Shown: piece after piece, positions 9,352-18,128 of the stretch
Layout of the letters: each line of letters opens with the position of its first letter
How positions within the stretch are numbered: the stretch's first letter is position 1
Origin: CALJFL01 sp047633055
Lineage (GTDB): Bacteria; Pseudomonadota; Gammaproteobacteria; Pseudomonadales; Halieaceae
Length of the DNA stretch: 64,000 bases
Reading direction: 5' to 3'
Assembly (NCBI GenBank): GCA_047633055.1
Contig: JBLIEI010000004.1
Location: forward strand, 1 to 64,000
Translations under genes and position numbers: made by a program
Notes under the pieces: generated by a model
Told to the model about the DNA's origin: nothing
Databases searched by the model: none
What the model saw: the letters and a program-made list of their open reading frames with translations, nothing else

Positions 9352-9366
9352 AGCTGCTGCGGATCA

Positions 9367-10029
9367 ATGAAAACCCGGGACCGCATTCTGGTTACCAGCC
9401 TCGCTCTATTTAACGAGGAAGGTGAAGGCAGTACGACCACCATTGACATCGCCAACGAGCTGGATATCAGTCCAGGAAATTTGTATTACCATTTTAAGGG
9501 CAAGGACCAGATCATTGCCGAGCTTTTTCAGCAGTACGAGCAGGCTCTGAGCGGGACGCTGGCGGCACCGATTGAAGCACCGCTAAGTAGCGAAAAGGGC
9601 AATGTAGAGGACAACTGGTACTACCTCTATGTGGTGATGGAGGAGATGTTTCAATACCGATTCATCTACCTTAATCTGGAGGGTATTCTTCAGCGCTATC
9701 CCGATATTGAACGCAAATTCAAACGTCTGATCCAGCTTAAGCGAGCGGCATTGTTCGCGATCTGCCAGGCACTACTGCAACAATCTGTTATCGATGCACG
9801 CGATCAGCAGTTGCTGGGGCTGGTCGACAATATGACCCTGACTCTGACCTTCTGGTTTAACTACCAGCAACTGCTCCATACTGATACCAGTCCGCAGGTC
9901 ACCATACACGGTGGCGTGTTGCAGTTACTCACCATGGTGGCACCTTATCTGGGCGATGAGGAACTGAGTTTTTACCGCGACTGTGAAGACATTTACAGCA
10001 ATATGCTGGAGCAGATCGAAGCGGATTGA
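9367..10029 (+). CDS. TetR/AcrR-family transcriptional regulator
   Basis: A 220-residue regulator. The N-terminal helix-turn-helix is clear: DIANELDISPGNLYYHFKGK (about residues 28-47), typical of TetR-type recognition helices. The C-terminal half is a ligand-binding helical bundle without a recognisable substrate signature. Pseudomonas PHA clusters contain the TetR-type regulator PhaD, and this gene starts 15 bases after the PhaF-like gene. It is therefore a good candidate for PHA/phasin control, but this is inferred from position only. Confidence 0.85.
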   Translation: MKTRDRILVTSLALFNEEGEGSTTTIDIANELDISPGNLYYHFKGKDQIIAELFQQYEQALSGTLAAPIEAPLSSEKGNVEDNWYYLYVVMEEMFQYRFIYLNLEGILQRYPDIERKFKRLIQLKRAALFAICQALLQQSVIDARDQQLLGLVDNMTLTLTFWFNYQQLLHTDTSPQVTIHGGVLQLLTMVAPYLGDEELSFYRDCEDIYSNMLEQIEAD

Positions 10030-10247
10030 TGCGCTTTTCGCATTCCAGTCACACCCTTCCGGTAAAATTCTAGCGCCGCTCCTGGCGACAAACACGATAG
10101 CGTCCCTGACATCGCAGATAGGTTCGACGGGGCTCGATGGCAAAAGACGAAGCATCACAGAAATTGCACAGAGAGCAGTGCGGTTTGCCTGTCATCTGCT
10201 ATTATCCGCCTTCATTTGGAACACCCCCATAGATTGAGGAGATTATT

Positions 10248-10727
10248 ATGGCTATTAAAGCCGGCGACACAATTCCCGCATGCACGATGAAGACCATGGG
10301 TGCTGAAGGCCCTACCGATATCACTACCGATGAAATTTTCAGCGGCAAAAAGGTACTGCTATTTGCCGTTCCGGGTGCATTCACCCCCGGTTGCTCGGTG
10401 ACTCACCTGCCCGGTTACGTGATCAATGCCGACAAAATCAAAGCTGCCGGTGTCGACACTATCGTCTGCATGTCTGTTAATGACGCGTTCGTGATGGGCG
10501 CGTGGGGCAAAGCACAAAATGCGGAAGAGCTACTAATGCTGGCCGACGGCAATGGAGAGTTCACTGCCGCTTTGGGTTTGGAACTGGACGGCACGGGTTT
10601 TGGCCTGGGTCATCGCAGCCAACGCTTTGCCATGTTGGTAGATAATGGCACGGTCAGCAATTTGAATGTTGAGCCCGGTGCCGGTGTGGACGTAAGCTCC
10701 GCCGAAACCATGATGGCGGTCCTCTAG
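10248..10727 (+). CDS. Peroxiredoxin, Prx5-type (redoxin family)
   Basis: A 159-residue thiol peroxidase of the Prx5/AhpE-like class, which reduces hydrogen and organic peroxides in the cytosol. The peroxidatic Cys lies in PGAFTPGCSVTHLPG (Cys near residue 49), with the conserved Thr and Pro of the active site; the partner region GLGHRSQRFAMLVDNG is present. There is no fused glutaredoxin domain. A strong GAGGAG precedes the ATG. Its stop codon overlaps that of the convergent SRPBCC gene in a shared CTAG (10724-10727). Confidence 0.92.
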   Translation: MAIKAGDTIPACTMKTMGAEGPTDITTDEIFSGKKVLLFAVPGAFTPGCSVTHLPGYVINADKIKAAGVDTIVCMSVNDAFVMGAWGKAQNAEELLMLADGNGEFTAALGLELDGTGFGLGHRSQRFAMLVDNGTVSNLNVEPGAGVDVSSAETMMAVL

Positions 10728-11314
10728 TCTGCCCCTGCAGCAGCGATGATGACCTGCACCGCTGCTGCACCATTTTTTCTATCCTCATCCGTGGCGGGCA
10801 CACCCGTTTCGTAGAAATACTTCATCCCCGCCGCGATCTGCACCAGGGTATCTTCCATTATCGGTAGAATAACCCACTCCGCTAGCGTGTCTCCAAGCCA
10901 GCCCCAGGGCATTATGAAAGCCAACTCAAGCTGAATTTGAGTCTTATTTCCCGCTCCTGGCGCAACGGTGTAAATGAATTCTATTTGCTCGAATGGAGCC
11001 ATGGGCTCTTCCCCCTCATGTAGGTCGAGCGTAAATCCTTGCCCCTCGCGCCAAGACGTTATGGTCTCTTCGAGGTAATCGCCATCTTCATCGTAAACTC
11101 GGCGGTGAGCACCCAGCCCACGTTGCGCTACCGACATTATTTCGGTACTGGATAAACCCGGTACATAGTTATGAGCAAGGGAAAAGTCCTGCAGTAGCTC
11201 CCAGGATTGATCGTAAGATAGGCCAGCCTCAACCTGAACGGTCGCGCGGTGCTGGTCAGCCCAAAGAACGGGTGAAATTATCAGCAAGCCTAAGGCGGCG
11301 AATACTCTCATCAC
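10724..11314 (-). CDS. Exported SRPBCC (START-like) family protein
   Basis: A 196-residue protein with a signal peptide (MMRVFAALGLLIISPVLWA) and a helix-grip SRPBCC fold: AGLSYDQSWELLQDFSLAHNYVPG near the N-terminus and VILPIMEDTLVQIAAGMKYFYETG as the long C-terminal helix. SRPBCC proteins bind hydrophobic ligands in an internal cavity; the ligand here is unknown. It is the last gene of a four-gene operon and overlaps the PqiA-like gene by 4 bases (ATGA). Export suggests a periplasmic carrier for the compound handled by the operon. Confidence 0.75.
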   Translation of the reverse strand: MMRVFAALGLLIISPVLWADQHRATVQVEAGLSYDQSWELLQDFSLAHNYVPGLSSTEIMSVAQRGLGAHRRVYDEDGDYLEETITSWREGQGFTLDLHEGEEPMAPFEQIEFIYTVAPGAGNKTQIQLELAFIMPWGWLGDTLAEWVILPIMEDTLVQIAAGMKYFYETGVPATDEDRKNGAAAVQVIIAAAGAD

Positions 11315-11934
11315 CGGGAAGTCTCGGCAGGTTCCTGCAGTAGCGCGGTTGCCGCCACCGAAAATAGACAGTAAGCGACAAAGAAATAAAACCCTCGCTC
11401 CAGTTCAGCCCCCATAATCAGCAGATCATCCGCCTCACCGGCCGCCTGACCTGCCATATAGGCAACCAGTAAGGCCATCACAAATACGTCCGCCATGGAC
11501 CATTTGCTCAATTTGGCATTCAGCCAGAGCACCGGGCGACGCATCGCTGCCGACGGCAGTAAGATTGAGCCAGCTTGCAGCAGCAGTTTGAACACTGGTA
11601 CCACCAGGCTAAAAAACACAATCAAAAATGCTACCGGTAAGTTACCCGTGCGGGCCAACTCCTCCACCGTACCCCAGATTGAGCGTGTACTGCTGTACGC
11701 CAGCAACCGGCCTTCCATTTGATCAAGCCCCAGAAAACGGGTGACCATTGACAGCATTTGCCGGGTTTGCGGATCGGCTTCTTCTCCTGCAATTAGGTCG
11801 ATACCCAGCGCGGCGATGCGGGACTTTTCTATCTCGCCAGTGAGCGTCAGTATCGGCTGGGTTACGCCGGGATACAACAGTCCCAGGGCGATTAAAATGA
11901 GTAGCGCAGTGGTCATTTTACGCGCAGTGTTCAT
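11311..11934 (-). CDS. PqiA-like (paraquat-inducible protein A family) membrane protein
   Basis: About 207 residues from the ATG at 11934, which overlaps the stop of the Rieske gene as ATGA; an upstream ATG at 11964 would lie inside the Rieske gene. Four hydrophobic segments are visible (around residues 10-25, 100-120, 145-170 and 180-200). KLSKWSMADVFVMALLVAY is the hallmark segment of the PqiA family. It lacks the zinc-ribbon cysteines of full-length PqiA and so resembles a single PqiA repeat. PqiA-family proteins take part in lipid traffic or membrane homeostasis; the exact role here is unknown. Confidence 0.8.
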   Translation of the reverse strand: MNTARKMTTALLILIALGLLYPGVTQPILTLTGEIEKSRIAALGIDLIAGEEADPQTRQMLSMVTRFLGLDQMEGRLLAYSSTRSIWGTVEELARTGNLPVAFLIVFFSLVVPVFKLLLQAGSILLPSAAMRRPVLWLNAKLSKWSMADVFVMALLVAYMAGQAAGEADDLLIMGAELERGFYFFVAYCLFSVAATALLQEPAETSR

Positions 11935-12908
11935 GGGGTATCTCCGTAGAATTGTGCGTACCACTTACGAAATTTTGCTATGGGGCCATCGCCATCACAT
12001 AAAATTGGCAACGGCCGATATATTTTATGCTCCCAGATCGGCTTGTCCTCCTCCATCTGGCCAACAATGTTGGCGATAATGGCAGCATTCACGCCTCCGC
12101 TGTGTGCTTCACCTCCACGCTTTGGCTGGGTGAACGCAAACCGCACCTTAACGTGCTCTTCATCAATCGGGGTGGTCAGCCCCATCAAAAAAGTTTCGGC
12201 TATACCTTCAAACCGCGTATAACCCTGACCAGGACCCCGAGAGCCGGTATGAATTGCACCGTCTACGTGACCCCGTGGGGTGGGCATACTGGCGCGCTGC
12301 ACCCCGTTAGCATTCGGGCCATCGTAGACAGTTTCCCACTCGGGCAGATTGGCCGTGCGATGAACATAGACAAAGTGGGCGGGATCAGCCGCGTTTTCGC
12401 CCATTTCCTGGGGATGGGTGGCAATCTCCCACTCAAAGCGTTGTAGGGGTGCCCAGTCGTCGTGACCGGCTTCCGGGTGTTCTAGCACCTGCCAAAGAGG
12501 CTCCGCATTTTGCGGGTGATACCAGACCCAAATCACCTGATTGGCTTCAGTCACCGGATAAGCCAGCTGACATTTTTCCTGCTGTGCTTTCAAAGGAAGC
12601 TTGCGTGCATAGGGAATATCCGTGCAATCACCGTTGCCGTTAAATTTCCAGGCGTGAAAGGGGCAGACAATAGATTCCCCCTCAACCCTGCCGCCACCGC
12701 CGACCTCCTCGTGAATACCATGGCCAAGGTGCGCACCCAAATGCGGGCAATAGGCGTCGAGCACACACGCGCGCCCGGATTCAGTGCGAAAAATAACCAA
12801 CTCCCGACCAAAGTAATGCAGCGCTCGGGATGTGCCCGCCGCCAGTTCATCGCTGTAGGAAACGGCGAACCAGCCAAAGGGGATAGGCATAGGATAACGT
12901 TGATTCAT
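11931..12908 (-). CDS. Rieske non-heme iron oxygenase (KshA-like)
   Basis: A 325-residue oxygenase subunit. The [2Fe-2S] ligands are CPHLGAHLGHG (C-x-H) and CPFHAW (C-x-x-H); the mononuclear iron site is NAADPAHFVYVH with its two His. The segment order resembles 3-ketosteroid 9-alpha-hydroxylase (KshA) and related sterol-modifying Rieske enzymes, which need a reductase encoded elsewhere. The ATG at 12908 is chosen because a start at 12938 would overlap the transporter's end; it leaves an 11-bp gap. It lies between an anion transporter and lipid-handling membrane genes, suggesting oxidation of an amphipathic, perhaps steroid-like, substrate (inference). Confidence 0.88.
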   Translation of the reverse strand: MNQRYPMPIPFGWFAVSYSDELAAGTSRALHYFGRELVIFRTESGRACVLDAYCPHLGAHLGHGIHEEVGGGGRVEGESIVCPFHAWKFNGNGDCTDIPYARKLPLKAQQEKCQLAYPVTEANQVIWVWYHPQNAEPLWQVLEHPEAGHDDWAPLQRFEWEIATHPQEMGENAADPAHFVYVHRTANLPEWETVYDGPNANGVQRASMPTPRGHVDGAIHTGSRGPGQGYTRFEGIAETFLMGLTTPIDEEHVKVRFAFTQPKRGGEAHSGGVNAAIIANIVGQMEEDKPIWEHKIYRPLPILCDGDGPIAKFRKWYAQFYGDTP

Positions 12909-12919
12909 AGACCGTCCAT

Positions 12920-14329
12920 TTACAGCAGCACGTAGCAAACCAGGGTAACAACCATCACCCCAATGAAATTCAAGGTAACCCCCTCCCTAGCCATTTGAGA
13001 GACGGTGATCAGGCCGCTACCGTAAACCACCGAGTTCGGTCCGGTGGCAACCGGTAACATAAAGGCGCAGCTGGCGCTCATCGCTGCTGGCACCATGATC
13101 ACTTCAGGTTTGATGCCCGCGGCCAGCGCGGCCGCCGCGAGCAGAGGCATGAGCAGGGTCGTGCTGGCTGTATTCGAAGTGGTTTCGGTTAGAAACGTGA
13201 CGACCAGGCAAACTAGTGCGGTCAATGCCAATGTCGGAAAGACGGTCATACCGGCTAGCCACTGACCCAGCAGATCACTCAAACCGGAGTTAACGAAACC
13301 CTTGGCTAAACATATGCCGCCGGAAAACAGTAATAACACCCCCCAAGGAATGGTCACTGCACGCTCCCAGTCCAGCAGGCGTCCGCCCCGGCCATTCGGC
13401 ACTAAAAACATTATAATGACTGAGATCAGGGCGACCGAGGCGTCATTGGCCTGCGGCAGATCCAGCCAGGCGCGCCAGCCCCCAAAGGGCTCGCTGCGGG
13501 TAATCCATGCCAGTGCAGTGAACAGAAATACCCACATTACCCGTTTTTCGTCGACAGACCAGACGCCCACCTGAGGTAGCTTAATATCCAATGGGCCACT
13601 AAGACCCCGAGTCAGCACTACGGCCATCAACGGCACCATAATAACCACCACCGGTACACCCCACGTCATCCACTGGGTAAAGCCGATGGTATTGCCGGTA
13701 TAGTCCTGGTAGACCTGCATAAACACCAGGTTAGGCGGCGTCCCGATCGGGGTACCCAGACCTCCGACGCTCGCGGCATAGGCAATACCCAGTAGCAGCG
13801 GTATAGCAAGGCGTTCACGCTGCTCAGCGCCGTCCAGTATCGCCAGTGCAACCGGCAATAACATCAGCGTGGTAGCGGTATTGGAAATCCACATACTGAG
13901 TACCGCAGAGGCCGTCATAAAGCCCATCACCAGCCGGCGACCACTGGTGGCGCCAAACAGGTTGACCATGGCAAGGGCCAGCCGTCGATGAGCGCCAGAA
14001 TGCTCCATCGCCTTGGACAGCATAAAGCCGCCCAGGAGCAATAATATGATAGGAGATCCATAGGCTTGGCCCACCTCGGCTGGGGTCAGCACACCCAGCA
14101 AGGGCAATAAGGCCAACGGCAACAGTGAGGTAACCGGAATAGGGACCGGCTCAAATACCCACCAAAGTACACATATAACGGCGACAAAGCTGACAATGCC
14201 AATATCTCGGGGATAATCCGCAGCCAGTAGCGACAGGGCTACGATGAGTGCAGCAAGCGGCCCCAACCACAGCATATGGCGACGCACCGCAAGGGTAGTT
14301 TGCGTTATTTCAGGCAAGTCTTGATCCAT
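12920..14329 (-). CDS. SLC13/DASS-type sodium:anion symporter
   Basis: A 469-residue integral membrane transporter of the divalent anion:Na+ symporter family (VcINDY type). The two inverted repeats each carry a signature SNT: ISNTATTLML (near residue 150) and TSNTASTTLL (near 385), which bind sodium and a carboxylate. The loop IGTPPNLVFM follows the first. Likely substrates are dicarboxylates or another organic anion. First gene of the operon leading to the Rieske oxygenase, so it may import that enzyme's substrate or a related acid. Confidence 0.9.
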   Translation of the reverse strand: MDQDLPEITQTTLAVRRHMLWLGPLAALIVALSLLAADYPRDIGIVSFVAVICVLWWVFEPVPIPVTSLLPLALLPLLGVLTPAEVGQAYGSPIILLLLGGFMLSKAMEHSGAHRRLALAMVNLFGATSGRRLVMGFMTASAVLSMWISNTATTLMLLPVALAILDGAEQRERLAIPLLLGIAYAASVGGLGTPIGTPPNLVFMQVYQDYTGNTIGFTQWMTWGVPVVVIMVPLMAVVLTRGLSGPLDIKLPQVGVWSVDEKRVMWVFLFTALAWITRSEPFGGWRAWLDLPQANDASVALISVIIMFLVPNGRGGRLLDWERAVTIPWGVLLLFSGGICLAKGFVNSGLSDLLGQWLAGMTVFPTLALTALVCLVVTFLTETTSNTASTTLLMPLLAAAALAAGIKPEVIMVPAAMSASCAFMLPVATGPNSVVYGSGLITVSQMAREGVTLNFIGVMVVTLVCYVLL

Positions 14330-14433
14330 TGTTATTGATGTATTACCGGTCTGGAGTACATCCTGTCGTAGACCAGCGCGCCTGTAAAGGCCCCTAGTCT
14401 CTACAGGCCTGAACGACTACAATCGGAATTATT

Positions 14434-15441
14434 ATGACAAAGTTTCCTCTAGCCCTGATAGATCAATTCCAGCGTCGCGTAAACTACGTGCGCCTGTCAG
14501 TAACCGACCGCTGCGATTTCCGCTGTGTCTACTGCATGGCGGAAGATATGACGTTCGTGCCCAAACCAAAAGTACTGACCCTGGAAGAAATTTATCAGGT
14601 CGCGGTCGCCTTCACCGAGTTGGGCGTCCGCAAGATACGTCTCACCGGAGGCGAGCCACTGATACGCAATAATATTCTATCGCTGGTTGAACGTCTGGGC
14701 GCGCTGCCCGGGCTGGACGAGTTGGTGATGACGACCAACGGCTCGCAGCTGCAGAGGCTGGCCAAGCCACTGAGAGACTATGGCGTTCGCCGCCTGAACA
14801 TAAGCCTCGACAGCCTGCAGGCTCGAAAATTTCGGCATCTGACTCGTCACGGCAACCTCGATCAGGTGTTGGCTGGCATCGACGCCGCAGTGGACGCGGG
14901 CTTTGAGGCTATCAAAATCAACGCGGTGGTTCTCAAGGGGCGCAATGACGACGAGGTTGTCGATCTGGTCAACTATGTTCGTGAGCGCGGCATCGACCTG
15001 GCCTTTATCGAAGAGATGCCTCTGGGTAATATCGTCGAACACAACCGCGACCTCAGCTTTTGTAGCAGTGCCGAGCTGCGCGCAATGATAGAACCCCATC
15101 ATGCCCTGCAGGCAGAAGGCGAACCCAGCGGCAGCCAGGGGCCCGCTCGCTATTATAGAATGGCAGATAGCCGCTCGCGGATCGGGTTTATTTCACCCCA
15201 CAGCGACAATTTTTGTCATCTGTGCAATCGGGTGAGGGTAACCGCTGAAGGTCGCTTGCTGCTGTGTCTAGGCAACGAACACTCGGTAGACTTAAGATCG
15301 GTATTACGAGACGGCAACGCCAATCTCGACACCCTTAAACACGCCCTGGTGGCAGCGATGCTAATAAAACCGGAGCGGCACTACTTTGACAATAAGGACC
15401 AACCTGACATCGTCCGGTTTATGAACATGACCGGAGGCTGA
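14434..15441 (+). CDS. moaA: GTP 3',8-cyclase MoaA (molybdenum cofactor biosynthesis)
   Basis: A 335-residue radical SAM enzyme that turns GTP into 3',8-cyclo-GTP, the first step of molybdopterin synthesis. The SAM cluster is CDFRCVYC (Cys 27, 31, 34), followed by KIRLTGGEPLIR. The C-terminal second Fe-S cluster region FCHLCNRVRVTAEGRLLLC is present. The protein ends in Gly-Gly, a conserved MoaA feature. No other moa genes are adjacent. Confidence 0.96.
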   Translation: MTKFPLALIDQFQRRVNYVRLSVTDRCDFRCVYCMAEDMTFVPKPKVLTLEEIYQVAVAFTELGVRKIRLTGGEPLIRNNILSLVERLGALPGLDELVMTTNGSQLQRLAKPLRDYGVRRLNISLDSLQARKFRHLTRHGNLDQVLAGIDAAVDAGFEAIKINAVVLKGRNDDEVVDLVNYVRERGIDLAFIEEMPLGNIVEHNRDLSFCSSAELRAMIEPHHALQAEGEPSGSQGPARYYRMADSRSRIGFISPHSDNFCHLCNRVRVTAEGRLLLCLGNEHSVDLRSVLRDGNANLDTLKHALVAAMLIKPERHYFDNKDQPDIVRFMNMTGG

Positions 15442-15500
15442 GAGCCTAGTCATACCCCGCTATTCGCGTACAATGCCCGATCATTCTTTGAGGTAGCACC

Positions 15501-16439
15501 GTGAAGACTCCGGACTTCCCACAACTTGCGAGCGTGGAAGAAATCGAACGCGGTTTCGAATCTTTCGGCTATATTTGCAGCCCCAAAATTGCCACAGCGG
15601 TGTTTCTCGCATTCAAATTGCGCAAGCCGATTTTGGTAGAAGGTCCACCCGGGGTTGGGAAAACGGAACTGGCCAAAACCGCAGCCATGCTGCTGGATCT
15701 GCCGCTAATTCGCCTGCAATGCTACGAGGGCCTTGACGAGGCGAAGGCACTCTACGAGTGGAAATATGGCAAGCAGCTACTCTACACTCAGGTGTTAAAA
15801 GAAAAGCTGGGAGATTTGCTACAGGGCGCCACCGGCCTGGAGGAATCCGTTGAACGCCTGCACCAGTTTGGTGACATTTTTTACTCTGAGGACTTCCTGG
15901 AGCCGCGACCCCTGTTGAAAGCTATGCGCGAGGAAAAGGGTGCCGTCCTGTTAATCGACGAAGTCGACAAATCTGATTTCGAGTTTGAATCCCTGCTATT
16001 GGAGATTCTTTCTGACTACCAGGTGTCCATTCCTGAGATCGGCACAATAAAAGCACGCACTGCGCCTATGGTATTTCTTACCAGTAACAATACTCGAGAC
16101 ATCAGCGATGCGCTCAAGCGGCGCTGCCTACACCTGTATATTCCCTTCCCCAGTGTCGAACTGGAAGAGCGGATCGTGCGCAGTCGCGTGCCTGAAATCG
16201 ATGAGGTGCTACGGCATCAGTTAGTGGCGTTTGTCCATTCCCTGCGCGAGCTGGACTTGAAAAAGTCTCCCGCGATTTCAGAAACTATCGACTGGGCCCG
16301 AAGTCTATTACTGCTGCACGCAGAGCAACTCGATGAAGAACTGCTGAAGAGCACGCTCAATGTACTACTCAAGTTCGAAGACGATATTGAAACTACCGAG
16401 GCGGAGCTTCGCACTCTGCTCAAACCCCCTTCCCGCTAG
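15501..16439 (+). CDS. MoxR-family AAA+ ATPase
   Basis: A 312-residue MoxR-type chaperone ATPase. Walker A is GPPGVGKT (residues 48-55), Walker B is VLLIDEVDK (about 150), sensor 1 is FLTSNNTRD (about 190), followed by the arginine region LKRRCLHLYIPFP. MoxR ATPases usually work with a VWA-domain partner to insert metals or remodel complexes, and such a partner follows directly. Start is GTG at 15501 with a GAGG about 9 bases upstream. It resembles the MoxR of CoxD-type pairs. Confidence 0.93.
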   Translation: MKTPDFPQLASVEEIERGFESFGYICSPKIATAVFLAFKLRKPILVEGPPGVGKTELAKTAAMLLDLPLIRLQCYEGLDEAKALYEWKYGKQLLYTQVLKEKLGDLLQGATGLEESVERLHQFGDIFYSEDFLEPRPLLKAMREEKGAVLLIDEVDKSDFEFESLLLEILSDYQVSIPEIGTIKARTAPMVFLTSNNTRDISDALKRRCLHLYIPFPSVELEERIVRSRVPEIDEVLRHQLVAFVHSLRELDLKKSPAISETIDWARSLLLLHAEQLDEELLKSTLNVLLKFEDDIETTEAELRTLLKPPSR

Positions 16440-16491
16440 CTGCAGCAACACGCTCAATTGGGATAAAATAAGCGTAACCAGGTCAGTGCAG

Positions 16492-17928
16492 ATGGGAGAA
16501 ATGCAGACAAATCTCGTTAACTTTATTCAGGTGCTACGCAGTCACGACATTCGTGTTTCACCTGCCGAAACTTTGGATGCGATGGAGGTTGCCGCTAACC
16601 TTGGCTACGGCAACCGCATTCGATTGCGCGACGGTCTATCTATGGCGCTGGCCAAAACCCCCGCCGAGGAACGGGTATTTGATCGCTGCTTTGATCGCTT
16701 CTTCACGGTCAAACTGGCTGATTTCTCCAGTGACCCTGACGACCATCAGACAGCTGAAGAGAGCGCTGACAGTGAGGCCTCTGATAGGGCTGCTGGAGAG
16801 GAGAGCGATTCATCAGCCGACGACGACGAAGATCTGCTCACCGAAGCGGCCGTAGAATCGCCTCAGCTGGACGCACTATTGCAGTCTGATCTCATGCAAA
16901 ACCTGCTCAGCAATGACCGCAATGCGCTCAGTCTGGCAATGACCCGCGCTGGCGACTCGGTAGGCCTCCAGCAAATTCAAATGTTTACTCAGCGCGGTCA
17001 GTTCACCCGCAAAATTCTCGACCAATTGGGCGAGCAACACATACGCCAAGCAGTGATTGAGCTGGAACAGCTGAAAAGCCCCGCTCTGGCCGAATTGCAA
17101 CGCTACCGGGACATCTTGAGGGCGCAGGTGCGCGACTATGTGGAACGCGAGTACTTGCTGCACGCCGAAGGCCGTAATCGCCAGTTCATGGAAGAAATTC
17201 TTAGTAAAACCCGGCTCAACAATATTGAGCGTCACTACATTAGTCGGGTTCACGAGCTGATCCAAAAAATGGCCCGCAAATTGGCGGCCCGCTACTCTCG
17301 CAAGCAACGATCAACCAAGCGCGGGCAGCTCAACATGGGGCGGACATTGCGCAGCAGTGCGGCCACCGATGGTGTACTGTTCAACACCTATTGGCGCAAA
17401 ACGCGCCGCAAAAAACCCCAGATTATAGCCGTCTGCGACGTCAGTGGGTCGGTAGCAGCCTACGCCAAATTCTTGCTCATGTTTTTATACAGTCTTCAAG
17501 ACGTGTTGCCCAAGGTGCGCAGCTTCGCTTTTTCCAGCCATATGGGCGAAGTTAGCGATCTGTTCAAGGAGCACGAACTGGAAAAGGCGATTGAACTGGT
17601 AAACTGGAAATACGGCGGAGCCACTGACTACGGTGGCAGCCTTGAAGATTTCGCCAGGCTGGCTTTGGACGATATTGGCAGCAGTACCACGGTGATTATT
17701 CTTGGTGACGCACGCAACAACGGTGGCGATCCGAAACTGGAAATCATGCAAAGCATCTATCAACGCAGCAAACAGGTTATCTGGTTAAACCCGGAATCAC
17801 GGCGTGCCTGGGGTACTGGCGATTCGGAGATGTTGCGCTATCAAACCACCAGCCACTTCACCGCCGAGTGCAACACGTTAAAGCAACTAGAGCGCATCAT
17901 CGACCAATTGCTCAGGAGCACCCGCTAA
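16492..17928 (+). CDS. CoxE-like VWA-domain protein, partner of MoxR
   Basis: About 478 residues. An N-terminal helical region (VLRSHDIRVSPAETLDAM) is typical of CoxE proteins. It is followed by a very acidic low-complexity stretch (about residues 80-130) and a C-terminal von Willebrand A domain with the MIDAS motif DVSGS (about residue 318) and later GDARNN. An in-frame ATG at 16501 is an equally good start; upstream starts would run inside moxR. The gene lies 52 bases after moxR. VWA partners bind metal and pass the ATPase's force to a client; the client here is not identified. Its stop overlaps the next start as TAATG. Confidence 0.88.
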   Translation: MGEMQTNLVNFIQVLRSHDIRVSPAETLDAMEVAANLGYGNRIRLRDGLSMALAKTPAEERVFDRCFDRFFTVKLADFSSDPDDHQTAEESADSEASDRAAGEESDSSADDDEDLLTEAAVESPQLDALLQSDLMQNLLSNDRNALSLAMTRAGDSVGLQQIQMFTQRGQFTRKILDQLGEQHIRQAVIELEQLKSPALAELQRYRDILRAQVRDYVEREYLLHAEGRNRQFMEEILSKTRLNNIERHYISRVHELIQKMARKLAARYSRKQRSTKRGQLNMGRTLRSSAATDGVLFNTYWRKTRRKKPQIIAVCDVSGSVAAYAKFLLMFLYSLQDVLPKVRSFAFSSHMGEVSDLFKEHELEKAIELVNWKYGGATDYGGSLEDFARLALDDIGSSTTVIILGDARNNGGDPKLEIMQSIYQRSKQVIWLNPESRRAWGTGDSEMLRYQTTSHFTAECNTLKQLERIIDQLLRSTR

Positions 17929-18128
17929 TGGCCTATGTATGTCGCGATTGCAGCTACCGTGGGGCAACGACAGGACCGTCCGGACAGTGCCCCGCCTGCG
18001 ATTCATTCAACTTTGGGCGGCAGCAAAAAATAGAGGCTCGCCCCCAAAACAGCAAGCCCCGGGTGCAAGTACTCATCACCGTGTGGGCGATATTTATCGG
18101 CATGATTATTTGGAAGCTGCTGGAGTGA
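17928..18128 (+). CDS. Small zinc-ribbon protein with one C-terminal membrane helix
   Basis: A 66-residue protein starting in the TAATG overlap with the CoxE-like gene. Four cysteines form a rubredoxin-like or zinc-ribbon knuckle: CRDC (residues 5-8) and CPAC (about 22-25). One membrane helix (VLITVWAIFIGMIIWKLL) closes the protein. The metal would sit on the N-terminal, probably cytosolic, side. It is not a recognised named family; its place inside a coupled MoxR/CoxE operon suggests a metal or redox role, but no function can be assigned. Confidence 0.75.
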   Translation: MAYVCRDCSYRGATTGPSGQCPACDSFNFGRQQKIEARPQNSKPRVQVLITVWAIFIGMIIWKLLE

